Shown here one piece after another: positions 1 to 11,258 of a DNA stretch of 64,000 nt. Below the pieces are notes generated by a model. The model was not told where the DNA came from. It saw only the letters and a list, made by a program, of their open reading frames with translations, and searched no databases. The stretch covers positions 3,038,001 to 3,102,000 of the forward strand of contig MARA01000002.1 of the NCBI GenBank assembly GCA_001792895.1, given 5' to 3'. The stretch's first letter is position 1; every line of letters begins with the position of its first letter. The DNA is from Lentinus brumalis (lineage: Eukaryota > Basidiomycota > Agaricomycetes > Polyporales > Polyporaceae). The position numbers and the translations under genes were made by a program.

Positions 1-535
1 TCGAGTTCGGGAACGAGTGCCACTGCGGGACGGGCATCGACGACGCTCTGGAGAGCGCCCCAGACTCGGACTGCAACGTCGCCTGTGTGGGCGATGCTAC
101 GCTCTCCTGCGGAGGTGCCTGGCGCATTCAGGTGATTATCCGGTCGTCCTTCCATACCTCCCGAATACGCTGACATGCTTGCTATCTGAACGTCAGGTCT
201 ATACGTTCCCCGCCCTCCGTCCGGGCGCGTGGGCGTACCAGGGCTGCATTGCGGACACGCAGGACACGCCCGCCTTCACGTCCACGTCCACGCAGACCTT
301 CGCCACCAACCTCGATCTCGTCAACCAGTGCCTGCAAGCGTGCTCACGCCTCGGCTTCAGCTTCGCTGGGGTCGAGAATGCCGATACGTGCCAGTGCAGC
401 GACGGCGGTATCACGACGGACGCTCAAAAGGTGGCGGAGGCCGAATGCAACTCGCTCTGCCCGCTGCCCGGGGATGCAGGCTTCGAGTTCTGCGGAGGCG
501 TACAGCGGTTGGGCGTTTTCAAGTTCACAGGGTGA
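1..535 (+). CDS. WSC-domain protein, 3' end only
   Basis: The gene enters from the left edge in frame 3 and ends at TGA 533-535. One intron (132-196, 65 nt, phase 0) separates the exons. The first exon carries the end of one cysteine-rich WSC module (CHCG, CNVACVGD and SCGG patterns). The second carries a complete WSC module that opens YQGCIADT and contains NTCQCSDGG-like and FCGG cysteine motifs. WSC domains bind carbohydrate and occur in fungal secreted or cell-surface proteins and in WSC-copper-radical-oxidase fusions. The N-terminus is outside the window, so signal peptide and any catalytic domain cannot be seen. The coding part stops right after the last WSC module, so there is no C-terminal membrane anchor. 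Confidence 0.8.
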   Translation, partial: RVRERVPLRDGHRRRSGERPRLGLQRRLCGRCYALLRRCLAHSGDYPVVLPYLPNTLTCLLSERQVYTFPALRPGAWAYQGCIADTQDTPAFTSTSTQTFATNLDLVNQCLQACSRLGFSFAGVENADTCQCSDGGITTDAQKVAEAECNSLCPLPGDAGFEFCGGVQRLGVFKFTG

Positions 536-939
536 ATGGCATGCTCTGGTGTGAATGTCATGGCATAGAATGAGTGCTTGCGGCGGCCATTTGTATCATT
601 TAGTCTTGCTCTCGTGTCCCTTTCGAGTTGTGTCTTCCTTCGCTGGGCCTAGCAGGGTCGTTATACCACTTCGTGTATGAAGCTTCAGGTTATTTCCGAC
701 AATCCAGTGTGTTCTGTTTCATGGATGGTAATGCTACATATGTCGAACAGACCCCATGATACATGTGACCATAAACAGAGAAGAAATCAAGCAAAAGCAC
801 AAGTCACGACGCAAACTGTCAGCTCCCAATCAGCTCCAGCCCTCCCAAAGCTGTTGGTGTAAGCGTGCGGGCCGTGTTGCGTAGCAGCCTGCGCGTGGTC
901 GTGCCCCGCCCGATCGTCCTCCCCGCGAGCAAAGAACGC

Positions 940-1866
940 CTAGTAGAGACGGATCGGCTTGCCCATCGTCGACTTGATGTGCAGCGACTTGACGTTCTGC
1001 CAGTTCTTCTTGAGCAGAGAGACCAGGAAGTTGATGCCTGTGTGCGCGGGGCAACGTCAGTTCCAGGGTCCAGTACCACACCAAGACACCGAAGGGGATG
1101 GAGCGGAAACGCACTCAGCATGACGTTGCCAAGAACCTGGTCGTCGGTCATCTGGACGTGGCCGACGGCGACACCCAAGCAGAGAACCTTCTTGAGCTGG
1201 AACTTGATCGTCGAGCGGACCTCGTTCAGCTTGTTGCTGAGGTCCTCGGCGTGCGAGACGGGGGTGGGGAACTTGCCCGCCTTGGAGAGACCGGGGCCGA
1301 GCAGACGGGGATTTGCTTGATGAGGGCCTCGGAGGCAAGGAAAGCGTCGTAGCTCTTAGCGAGCTTCTTGACGAGCTTCTTGTTCTTGTTGAGCCTGGGC
1401 AGGGGGAGGCGTCCGCGTAAGCACTGCGGGGCCTCGCAAACGAGTAGGTGAGAGTAGTACGCACTTCTTCAAGTCGTCGACAGACTTGTACTCCAGGTCG
1501 ATCTGCTTGGCACGATCGATGTCCGCAGCATCGGCGAGAATGCAGATGGACATGCGGGGGCGGGGGACATGGGGAAGCCTACACGGAGAGATATTCAAGT
1601 TCACATACAAGTCAAGGACAGAGCGGGAAGAGCGCACGCACTTGACGGTACCCGAGAAACGCTTGTCACGCTGCGGGTCGTAGTTCTTGAGACCAATCTG
1701 AAGCTCGATGGTCTCGACGAAGTTACGCTTCTTCTCGCCGTTGGACTCGGCGAGGAGATCCTTGATGGAACCCCGCACGCTTGACACTGAAAGCTTGCTT
1801 CCGCTGTGTGTTGACGCAAGTCAACATCCTGCCTCTGCACTGCGCGATGGAGCATACGGACCTCAT
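940..1866 (-). CDS. RPL10A: 60S ribosomal protein L10a (uL1), with one-base frameshift
   Basis: Five exons on the minus strand: 1862-1866 (only ATGAG), 1642-1803, 1465-1578, 1115-1394 and 940-1037. Introns of 58, 63, 70 and 77 nt have good GT-AG ends. The product would be about 219 aa, close to the 217 aa of yeast Rpl1. It contains the uL1 signature [17 protein letters not shown], then ALIKQIP and [13 protein letters not shown], and ends [11 protein letters not shown]. uL1 forms the L1 stalk of the large subunit near the tRNA exit site. The frame breaks inside the invariant IPRLLGPG stretch: the C run at 1307-1310 has four bases where five are needed. The residues on both sides are contiguous with the family, so no intron can explain it. 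Essential ribosomal genes do not tolerate this, so an assembly error is likely. The promoter is divergent with the next gene. Confidence 0.88.
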
Positions 1867-2186
1867 GTCTTTTTCGTTACCTCGGTGGGTCTTGAGGGCT
1901 GTTTGTCGTTGACGGTGTCCCCTGCAGCGCGTAGCCAAATCTTTGGCGGGTGCTGCCGTGGGAATCAACTGTATAGCGTGACAATGCGTGACAAAGTCAC
2001 GTTGACCCAGAACAGCGGGTCGATCGCGCCGACGCGACGCGTCCCCTCACGCGCGGAGACGCCGGATATGCGGTCATTCCCACGTGTGGTTCCTTGCACG
2101 GCTTTCGGCGACGACGTGCTCCTGCCTCCGCTCAACCAAGTCTTATAGTCGGTCGCCACACATCTTCTAATCCACTCCCTCCTACG

Positions 2187-2875
2187 ATGGCTTGTAACGC
2201 AACCAATATGCTCCGTCGGCCGTTCATCCCACACGTCCCGGTTACTCGCGCACTTGCTTTCCCTGCCCTACGACTCGCGCACACATCCGCTCTACGTCAC
2301 GCACCTTCAGTGACTTCTGCTCGTTCTCCTGCACCGTCAAGACCGTCACTTCAAACACGGGAAGTCCTCCTGTCTCGTTCATTCTCAACAACACCGCGGA
2401 GGCACGCGGAAGAGGACCCTAATCTCCAGGCCATGTTCGCGCAGCAGCAGAAGCTGCTCAAGCTCCTGCAGGACAAGCCGGAGGTTCTGGACAACATCAA
2501 GGAGTTTGTGACGTTGCTACAGAACAATGGTGCGTTCCAAACACATGTGCGGCACGCTTGAATGCTAACACCGAGTCTGCATGGGGTCTGTGTCTTCTGA
2601 CCTTGCTGGACGTTCCTGCAGGCGTCGACGTACATTCTGGGCAGATGCCGAGCAAGATGGACATGTTCAGGCTGCTCATGAAGACGGAAATCCGCGAGAG
2701 CGCAATGAAGATGGCCTCTGCGTTCCAGGAAGCCGGAATTGATCTGCAGTCCAAGGTTGGCATCCTTCTGTGACGACTGGACCTTCCGTGCGTTGGCTGA
2801 CGCTGCTGTTCTGCTCCATAGGACATGATGCAGTCGCTCATGGCCATGCAGAAGCAATTCAAGGACGACAAGTGA
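2187..2875 (+). CDS. small putative mitochondrial protein, 176 aa
   Basis: Three exons: 2187-2529, 2622-2755 and 2822-2875. The N-terminal 70 residues are rich in Arg, Ser and Ala, poor in acidic residues, and contain a RSFSTTPRRH-type segment, which looks like a mitochondrial presequence with its cleavage region. The mature part is mostly helical: LQDKPEVLDNIKEFVTLLQ, then a conserved-looking segment around MPSKMDMFRLLMKTEIRES, and a short charged end. I do not recognise a named family. Imported matrix or inner-membrane association is inferred from the presequence only. The gene is transcribed divergently from the uL1 gene about 320 bp away. Confidence 0.7.
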
Positions 2876-3480
2876 GCTTGTGCAGGCGAGCGACTCCACG
2901 ACGCGTAACTTCGGTTCTGGACTTTGTAGCATACAGTCGACATGCCATTTATCGTACGAACCAGCTAGTATATATATTGCACTCACCTCGCCCTGTTCAC
3001 AGACGGTCGCCACGGGTGCAGAGGGCTCCCATGACGCATGAATTGAACGAGAAGCCTTCCGCTGTGCAGGCCTAGGTGAGCAGTGGGCACACTGTCACGC
3101 CGTCTATATCGAGCAGTAGACTTGTCGAGTGTCGCGCGCGGGCAATGAGCTCGCCATGCGGACGATGACCCGAGTGAGACGATCGCCGCGGAGTCGAGTG
3201 TGCTTGAGGGTGGACTGCGCGCACTGGAGCGGTGAGGGATGGGTCGGAGGAGCAAGGAGCATCAAGAGTCCGCAACGCTGCTGTCGGCGGTGGAGCAGTG
3301 AGACGGCGGGCAGCGCTGAGCTCTGCGCTGAGTGAGCCAGCCCAATGACGTAGCGGCTCTGATTCGGATGACGCCATGCTCGCCTCGCCTTCAAATCGCT
3401 CCTGTCCGCCCTTGCTCAGCCACATTATCCCTCCTCCTTCCGTCCGTCTCCCGCATACACCCATCCATCCCTCCTCAGCG

Positions 3481-3661
3481 ATGCCCTCCGGAACAGGCGT
3501 CGTCGACGCGTTCAAGAGTCAGTTCATCGCGCGCCGCGTCCTGCCGGAGTTTATACTCATCCACGCCCATCAGATCTTATCCGTCATGGAAAGAATCACC
3601 ATTCCTCTCGGCAGCAGGACGATGCAGCCTATCAGCACGCCCATAACCAATCCCAAATGCT

Positions 3662-3694
<33 letters not shown>

Positions 3695-5892
3695 TGCCGC
3701 CGAGCAGCAGAACCGTCAGCAGAAAGAAGCGCAACAGCAACAACAGCAGCAGCAACAACAGACTAAGACTTCATCTCCGAAGTACAAGGAGCACGTCGAG
3801 CAAATAGTCCAGGAGGAACGCGAGGCCAAGGGCAAGATGCCTGTCTACAAAGGCCTCGAGAACTACAAGTTGGTAGAGAAGATGGGCGAGTGAGTGCTTC
3901 ATCTTCTTTCGCTCTTCTTGCTGGGCGGCAGCCACGACCATACGCGCGCTATTCCATCCGAGAATTCCCTCGGCCGCGAGCTGCTCGTCCCCGTCTTTGC
4001 GAGCGTGACACTTCCGACTGTTGACCGCTCCTGCGGCCGTGGCTTCAGGCGGGCCCCGCAGACGTTCCGCACAATGCTGACTAACTGTTCCCTATAGCGG
4101 TGCATTCTCCAATGTTTACAAGGCCATCGACCTCCGATCCGGACAGAAGGTCGCAGGTAAGCTTACCGGTGCCGACCGTTATTTGCTGCCCACGGACCGA
4201 AGTTCTCGTTTGCAGTCAAGGTTGTGCGCAAATATGAACTCAGTGCTTCTCAGGTTAGTGATTTGTCCCCTCTGCCCTCGTTGTCATTCATTATGTACTT
4301 CCCTCTCTCTCTCGCACGCCATGTCTGCAGGCTGGCGAGAAGCATCTGAACCGCGAGTTCAAAAAGAAACCGCGGGTCACAGAGGTGCATTCTCTTCGCG
4401 TGTCTTGGTCGCCAGACTGACGTTCTTCCTACCGTCTGCGTAGAGGGCGAACATCCTCAAAGGCATGCATAGCAATTACTCCACAAGTTGACCCGCTGAC
4501 GTATGCTCCAGAGGTTCAAATCATGCGCGGTATCAATCACCCAGCAATAGTGAAGCTACTAGCATTCTTCGAATCACAGGAGCACTACTTTCTGGTGCTT
4601 GAACGTACGTGACTATCATGACGTCTTGTCCTGCTGATATGGACGGGTGCTTTCCGCAGTGATGGAGGGTGGCGAGCTCTTCCACCAGATCGTTAAGCTC
4701 ACGTACTTCAGCGAAAACCTCGCACGACACGTCATTGTCCAGGTCGCCCAGGGCATCCGATACCTGCATGAGGAGCGTGGCGTTGTTCATCGTGACATCA
4801 AGCCTGAGAACCTCCTCTTCGAACGCATACCAATCGTTCCTTCCAAGAACCCGCTGCCCAAGCAATTCGACGAGGACAAGGAAGATGAAGGCGAGTTCAT
4901 ACCCGGAGTTGGTGGTGGCGGCATCGGCAAGGTGAAGATTGCGGACTTCGGCCTCAGCAAGGTGGTCTGGGACGAGCAGACGATGACGCCATGCGGTACA
5001 GTGGGGTACACGGCGCCTGAGATCGTCAAGGATGAGCGATACAGCAAGAGCGTTGACATGTGGGCGATGGGCTGCGTACTCTATACCCTGCTCTGCGGCT
5101 TCCCCCCGTTCTACGACGAGAGTATCAACGTCCTCACCGAGAAGGTCGCACGTGGATACTACACCTTCTTGAGCCCTTGGTGGGATACCATTAGTAGTCA
5201 GGGTAGGCCTTTTTTGCCGTTAGCCGGTGGACTCCAGTTTGCTGACTACCATGACAGCCAAGGATCTCATCACCCATCTCCTCTGCGTTGATCCCGCGCA
5301 GCGATTTACCATCGACGAGTTCCTCGCGCATCCATGGGTAACCGCAGCACCCGGACCTGCACCTCCCCCTACCCCTCTCAGTAGCGTACCACGCGGACTC
5401 GACTCACCCATGCTGTCGGAGGCACGCGGCGCACGGTCACCTGGCTTGGCAGTTCTGAAGGAGGCGTTCGACATCACGTACGCTGTCCACCGGATGGAAG
5501 AGGAGGGAGCGCGGCGCCGTGCACAGAAGGGCGGTGCAAACCGTGGCTTTCTCACAAATCTCAACGAGAGCGACGAGGAAGAGGAGAGCCTACCAGTGAA
5601 GCAGCTACCTGCAGGCGCAGGCGCGAAGGTGGCCGCGAAACGTGCAGTGCAGGACAGCGCCTACGACGGTCGTGCAGGACAGCGCGACCGTGGAACGAGA
5701 ACATCCGGCGTGAAGAAGGGCGGGTTCGAGCTCGACCTGGAGGGTGCCACGCTACTGGGCAGGAGACATAAGCGTGGGGCAGACGGCGGCGTCGCCGGTA
5801 TTGGGGCGCACGGTGGAAGCCCGCTCAACCAGGTCACGAAGGAGCGGGACCAGCCGTTGGAGGTGCCAATGTCACCGATGCGAGTGGACTGA
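3481..5892 (+). CDS. Ser/Thr protein kinase, CAMK/RCK (Rck2/Srk1-like), 597 aa
   Basis: Nine exons: 3481-3517, 3574-3889, 4098-4156, 4216-4253, 4331-4384, 4444-4462, 4512-4604, 4660-5202 and 5258-5892. A Q-rich N-terminus (residues about 40-80, coded by CAG/CAA repeats) precedes the kinase domain at about 109-414. Visible motifs are the glycine loop GDGAFSNVYKA, VAVKVV with the ATP-binding Lys, HRDIKPENLLF, DFGLSK and a GTVGYTAPE activation segment. After the kinase comes a 180-residue basic, Ser-rich tail. The layout fits the fungal CAMK1-RCK group, stress-responsive kinases acting downstream of Hog1-type MAP kinases. That pathway role is family knowledge; nothing in the DNA proves it here. 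Intron 6 (4463-4511) starts with GC instead of GT. Intron 2 is long at 208 nt. Confidence 0.88.
3661..3762 (+). repeat. CAG/CAA trinucleotide tract coding polyglutamine
   Basis: A run of CAG codons, interrupted by an RAAEQQN segment, continues as mixed CAG/CAA codons inside exon 2 of the kinase gene. It encodes two glutamine blocks of about ten residues each. Such tracts are usually length-variable between strains. Confidence 0.85.
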
Positions 5893-6700
5893 TCTGTATC
5901 GGTCTGTCGGACAATGCATTTGCCTTGACCTGACTTGTAGCTTCGGCTTCGCATCTGCCGTACTCTCAGCTCATCATATCCTTCCTCGTTAGATTCCACC
6001 ATCGCTGCCATGCATGCGCTGTCTGCTGGTCACATTGTGTGTACTATATATCTTATGTTGTAGTGTTTCGTTCATGTCTCCGCCACCTCCTCGCTTTGAT
6101 TTTCCACTTTTCACTGGTACTTAGTCCTTCTGATACTCCCAACACGTAGCGTTTCGATACCGGCCTCGATGCACACCCGATCCACACGTTCCTCTCATCC
6201 ACGCATTTATATACATGACAATATCCACTGATTCACGGGCAATTTCGGGGGCGTTATGCTATGAGCGGCTGGATGCGAATGCGCCTTCAAGCGAGCATGT
6301 GGGGATTGCTCCGATCATGGACGTTCGAACTCGAGTGGCTGGCCGTGCCAGGGCATGGTTATTCATCCAGCGCTCCGAGTGTATGTAACCTTGTGAGTCC
6401 AGCACCGTCCAGGAACCGTTACGCGAAGGCTGCGCGCGAAGTCCGAAGGGAGGCTCGCGTGGCATCCGTTGAGTCAGGTGACCGCGCCTTGCACGCGTTC
6501 CTTGACGCGTCGCGGTCTTACACGCGTACGCCTGTCGTCGCTCCCAGTGGTTCAAAACATTGCAAGCTCCGCCCGCCTCAATGTCCGTGAATCGTAATCT
6601 GCCTGACGATATTGACGTCAAAGGCGACCGTAACAGCGACTCGGAAGCACGCCCGGGCAAAGTGGCCAGAAGGACGGAGCAGGCGCGGTCTGTACCTGCT
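5893..6700. other. intergenic, no supported gene
   Basis: About 800 bp between the kinase stop and the start of the esterase gene. Short open frames occur on both strands but none carries a recognisable motif or consistent splice signals. It probably holds the kinase 3' UTR and the esterase promoter. Confidence 0.5.
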
Positions 6701-7819
6701 ATGGCGACTTCTGGTATGTGGTCTCTTAGTCGCTCAGCTCTAGGTTAAAGACGGAAGGCTTGCAGACACGCTGTTGATAGCGTGTCCTCGGTCGTCGTGG
6801 TCAGGAATATCATCCTTCGAGGCCGTTGTGATATTGTACGTGGCACGCTACTAAGTAGTCCGGATTTCCTCGCACTCCATGTGTTCACAACTTTCGCAGC
6901 GGCGACTCTTATAGCACTGCAGCCTGCACAGATCCAGAGCCGACTTCAGAGGACGAGATCGAAGCTGTCGAGAACGCAACATGGGTAGTACTGCATAGAA
7001 CGTCTTCCCTCGAGGACAGCTTCTGATCGACGGTATGACGGTATCTCTTATGCAGGTGGACTGGTTGCAGTTTGGGTTGCGCCGGCGAAAGCATGCCACG
7101 GCTGTGCATAACCTCTCCTTTCCTGGAGCCACCGCAGAGGACGACCTTGAGACGCAGTTGGCGACGTTCTTCGCAAGATTCCCGGCGAGAAGCTCTACAA
7201 AATCCGAACCACTGCTAGACCCCTCGCGTACATCTTATGGTGAGCCAATGGTTTGTCTCTCATGTGCGCTGTACAGTACACGCTGACCTGGTCGACCCGC
7301 CTGGCAGTTCTCCACCTCGGATCAACGACTGCGGCGCGACCGACGAAGACGACCTCGACGAGATAGTCGAGAAGCTCATGGACGCGGCGCACGATCTGTA
7401 CGTCAAGGCCGGGGCGCGCAACTTTATCTTCATGGACGTGATCCCCATGGACCGTACGCCCGGAGGTAAGGGGTTGTTGGCGACTTCCGGCAGCTGCACG
7501 ACTGACGTCGACCGGTATTGAACCAGTACAGAGCACCGACTCGGAGGATACGGTACGCTCACGGGTCGAGGTCTGGAACGAGTCCCTGCGCACCCGCGTG
7601 GCGGAGTTCGCGGAGTCCACCTCCCAAGCCTCCGTCTTTCTCTGGTCGACCCATGCGGCGTTGGCGGAGATTCTTGACGATCCGGAGGAGTTTGGCTTTG
7701 CGGCGGGCGACGTCACGGATGAAGGCGGTAACATTTGGTTAGACGATATACACGCCGCGTCCAGTGTCCATAAGATCCTGGCGGAGCGGTTCGCGAAGAC
7801 ATTCTTTCCGGAGCCATAG
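6701..7819 (+). CDS. SGNH/GDSL esterase, CE16-like, 267 aa
   Basis: Six exons: 6701-6713, 6766-6835, 6900-6984, 7056-7239, 7308-7465 and 7527-7819. Exons 2-3 join to give FEAVVIFGDSYS, the block I motif with the nucleophile Ser. Later blocks are LSFPGATAEDDL, GINDCG and the DDIH motif with the catalytic Asp and His. The family hydrolyses acetyl esters on sugars or other small esters. No signal peptide is visible, so an intracellular location is possible. Between exons 4 and 5 the frame fails by one base: the conserved VLHLGINDCG needs a base between 7320 and 7321. A 37-nt intron (7240-7276) would keep the frame but would give an atypical insert ending in R before INDCG, so a missing base is favoured. 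Confidence 0.78.
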
Positions 7820-8028
7820 GTGACAGTGTCTTGCGGCAGCGCAGAGCCTCTCACAGGTCAGCCAAACGGATAGGGTCTTCGGATATCATGTTTGCACGAC
7901 ATCTAGGTATAATACAATCCAGCAGTATCAACGGCATCCAAGAGGTATCATTATGTACAAGATATGGTATAAAACACGCACTCTATATCACAGTCCGCAA
8001 CTGCAGCCCACATGACGATAACCACAAC

Positions 8029-9794
8029 TCAATCATCGTCGCTATCGTCGCTGCTCGAATACTCGTCATCGTCCCCAAAGTCGGCACCGCCGCCCGCGAA
8101 CTGGTTCAGACTCAGTGGCTGACGCTCCGCCACAGGCGACACTGCGCCCGCAAGGAAGTCCTCGTATTCCTCGCCGTCTGGCTCGGCCTCGACAGGATTG
8201 CCGTTGCCCAGCTGGTCGTTCAGCAGCTCCTCGAAGGCGTCCATGTCGATTTCCTCACCCTCCGGCTCGTCCACCTGCGGCGCTGGAGCTGGAGCTGGGA
8301 CTGGGGCCGGAGCAGATGGAGGGAGGGTGAACTCAATCTCCTCCATCTCAATCTCCTCCATCTCGATGACGGGCGCGGACACAGCAGTCGGAATCGCAGG
8401 CTGCACGGGGGCGATAGTTGGCGGGACTACGTCCCACTCTTCCTCCTCAGAATCGGACATGGTGGCTGTCGTCGTCGCTACCGGTTGTGGCGCAGGCGCG
8501 GGTTGTGGCGCGGCGGTCGGAGCGGCAGGTGTTGTGAGGGATGAAGGCAAGGCCACTGAGGATGATGAGTCTGGGAAGGACAACGAGACTGGTTGCTTGG
8601 GCGGGGCCTCCTTCTTCACTGGCGCGACCTTGGCTTTCTTCGGCGGTGCAGGTCGACGGATCTCCAAGGACTCTTCGTCGGGACGTTCACGTTTGGTGGC
8701 CGACTTCGCCTCTGCAGGAGACGGCGGGACGAGGGTCGCTGGTGGTTTGCTCTTGGACTTCGCGGGAGCTGCAGTCGGTACGGGTTTCGGAGGCAGCCCG
8801 TGACCTGGTCGAGCTACCGGTCTAGGTTTTGGTACAGGTTTTGGTGAGGGCGCGGGAGCGGGCGCCGATGCTCTGGGCGACGACACACGCGTAGATGCGG
8901 CCTGCTTTGCTTTCGACTGCACTGATGCCACAGGCCTAGACGGGGGCTTGGCCTTGGGCTCCGGTATTTCACCTTCGCTCTCCTCCTCCTCTTGTCGCTC
9001 CGCAATCTCTGGCGGCTGTGTGTTGCCGTTTGAAGACGATGATGCGGATGCCGACGCCCGTGGCGGCGCTGCGGGAGCGGCTGGGGAAGGCTCAGCCACC
9101 GACCTCACGGGAGATGTACGAACATGTACTCACGAGAGCCAACATATCGAGGGGCACGGACAGTCTTGGGGTCATGCTGAAATACACCCATGGTATCCAG
9201 TTTCTCTAATGTGAAGCTCTGGGGAGGCGAGTTGGAGGGTTTTGGGTCATAGAACGAACAGTGGACATACCCCGGTTTGTTCATCGTATATGAGCACGCA
9301 GTCGAACTCCCGAGCATCTGTCACCCTGCCGGTGTAGTTCACCCCTTGATCGTTCTAGTGTCGGGTAGCGATGAAGACGAGGTGGTCTTGGAAAATGTGG
9401 CATGACCGACCTGCGTGCTGGGGCGTACTACGGTGGCGCCCGATGACCCAGCCTCATCCTTCGACTTCCTCACTTCGATGGTACCGGCCTTGGTGGTATC
9501 TACAGATTCAGGCTTGAAGTTGTCTGAGAAAGTCGTCAGACACTCGAAAGCTTCAGGGAATGCTCGAGTACACTACTCACATCGGACAGAGTAGAACTCT
9601 CGAGAGTACTTCGCCTTCGCATCGACTGGTACGCCTTTCCGCGCTTTGAGTGTCCGCACGATTGTATTCCCGACGGCTACTTCGTGTTTGCCAGACATCC
9701 ATGGGTAGTCCGCAGAGGTGGTCGCCATCGTGGGTGGTGGCAGAGAGTACGACGAAACAACCGAACTCTCTCCGCCTCCCATCGTGGCGCCCAT
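8029..9794 (-). CDS. EAF-family RNA polymerase II elongation factor, 515 aa
   Basis: Five exons on the minus strand: 9581-9794, 9411-9523, 9271-9354, 9134-9218 and 8029-9080, with introns of 52-57 nt. The first 170 residues match the EAF N-terminal domain: WMSGKHEVAVG, EFYSVRYNFKPESVD, FDCVLIYDEQTG and FTLEKLDTMG. EAF proteins bind ELL and stimulate Pol II elongation. The C-terminal 350 residues are disordered, rich in Pro, Ala and Ser, with a basic KPPKKAK-like stretch and a very acidic end (repeated EEIEMEE, then GDDDEYSSSDDSDDD) that resembles the acidic transactivation tail of animal EAFs. Apparent frame breaks in the raw sequence are fully explained by two introns of 56 and 53 nt. Confidence 0.85.
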
Positions 9795-9871
9795 ACTGTA
9801 AACTAACAATAGCAACGGCCCGGGCGTACAGCGTTGCCGAAGTGATACGCGCAGGCATTCGGTTATCTCAT

Positions 9872-9945
9872 GGCCGACTAGCTCAGTTGGTTAGAGCGTG
9901 GTGCTAATAACGCCAAGGTCGTCGGTTCGATCCCGGCGTTGGCCA
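9872..9945 (+). tRNA. tRNA-Ile (anticodon AAT)
   Basis: A complete 74-nt cloverleaf without intron. The acceptor stem GGCCGAC pairs with GTTGGCC (one G-T wobble). The A box is TAGCTCAGTTGG, the anticodon loop is CTAATAA, and the T arm is GTCGG-TTCGATC-CCGGC. The CCA end is not encoded. It lies between the divergently placed EAF gene and unknown gene A. Confidence 0.95.
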
Positions 9946-9964
9946 ATTAAAAGTTGACTTGCCC

Positions 9965-9969
9965 TTTTT
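9965..9969 (+). terminator. Pol III terminator of tRNA-Ile
   Basis: A run of five T residues on the sense strand, 20 nt after the tRNA 3' end, as expected for RNA polymerase III. Confidence 0.7.
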
Positions 9970-10082
9970 CATATAGCCCAGCCGACTACTTATTGTTGCT
10001 ATTACTTGTGTCACCTTCCCGTCTACCATGGAGAATATATTCAACAAGTGCGGTAATTTTGCATGGCACGGTACACCTCCCG

Positions 10083-11258
10083 TCATACAGTCTCGACAGC
10101 GCCGCAGTGGCCACTACGAAGAGCGTCACACACCAACTTAGACATGAAGGCATCCAAGTTGACCTCGCGCCGGAGGAACATCTCCTGATCAACGACAGTC
10201 CACCGGGCCATCACCTCCAGACGAGCTCGACTGTTGAGCCCTGCAGACAGAAACTGGTCCGCAAGGGCACCACATTGCAAGGGCAGCGAGCGCAAGAAGG
10301 CCTCGACCTCTTTGCGGCCCGTGGTGATTGGGGCCTGAGATGCAGAATTAACATGGATGTTGGTCGAAGGAGTAGTAGCAGTGCGCTGCCGTTCGTCGAC
10401 GGTCAGTTCGGAAATATGACAAGGGCGATAAACATACGTTCGTGACCCTTTCCGGGTAGGTCCTGGCAATGTCCCGAAGCTCAGTCGGCGTGGCTGCTGG
10501 GATGCGGGATGATGGTCGACGGGTAGAAGGATGACCGCGACTGTCGGAGGCCTGTCTCGCAGAGGTCAGTATGCCACAGCCGATGAAGCTCGCGGTGGCG
10601 TGCGACTCACCTTCTCCTCGGTTGCCCTGTTTGAGGAAGCGTTCCGAGTCCCGGTTCTCTTTCTGCTGATAATACCATCTCGCCTAGCCTCGGTGCGCCA
10701 ACGGCAATGTGTCTGATATGCGTAGAACATCACTGGCCACTTGTGTGCATACTCCAAGAATACCGGGTACGATAAAATGACCTGGGTGGTGGTGGTGGGA
10801 TGAGCATAAAGGAAACATTGATGTAGCCGACAAGCCGGCCTACGCACGCTGGCTAGCAGATCACGGCTGGCTGCGGTCTTCTGTTCAGTCCAGGGGAGCC
10901 TGACATTGAGCTTCTTGCGTACTAGTTCTCGTATCAGGTTCTAAGCAGCAGTCAATACCCAAGGTGCTCAGCGCTCGCAGACCCACATCCACACAGTACA
11001 TACCTTCGCGGCTTCAAAGTCGACGCGATGCCTTTCTGGGATGTAATGCGCGAAAGTGTTCGTCCGGCCACTTGGCGGTTCAGCAATGAGCTGGGGTTTG
11101 AGGGGCGGTGATCTTGAACGAGACAATACCGTGGAGGACTGAGACGACGGTGGAGGCGGAGGAGACCCAGCCTCGTCGTCCACCAACGTCCGGGAGGTCG
11201 ACGACGGGCTAGAGACTATAGTCGCGGGCTTGGGATCGAGGCTCATCGACGCGGACAT
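10083..11258 (-). CDS. unknown protein A (paralogue of the gene at 20287), 311 aa
   Basis: Five exons on the minus strand: 11004-11258, 10848-10940, 10611-10781, 10438-10551 and 10083-10385; all four introns are phase 0. The N-terminus is Ser/Pro-rich. The middle is basic (LVRKKLNVRLPW) and contains FLEYAHKWPVMFYAYQ. The last 100 residues form a compact helical domain beginning KEVEAFLRSL and including SRARLEVMARW and LDAFMSKLVCDAL. The gene at 20287-21385 has the same exon count, an identical 93-nt exon 2, the same phases and clear similarity in both blocks. I recognise no named domain; the C-terminal helices could be a SAM-like fold. Function unknown. Confidence 0.75.

Noticed and set aside
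1785..1866. A start codon split by an intron in uL1
   Set aside because: An acceptor 17 nt upstream, at the CAG 1804-1806, with a 5-nt first exon gives an unsplit ATG and a better N-terminus.
9134..9410. Apparent one-base frameshifts in the EAF gene near 9340 and 9110
   Set aside because: Two well-formed introns (9355-9410, 56 nt; 9081-9133, 53 nt) remove the conflicts and give conserved joins, so no base is missing there.
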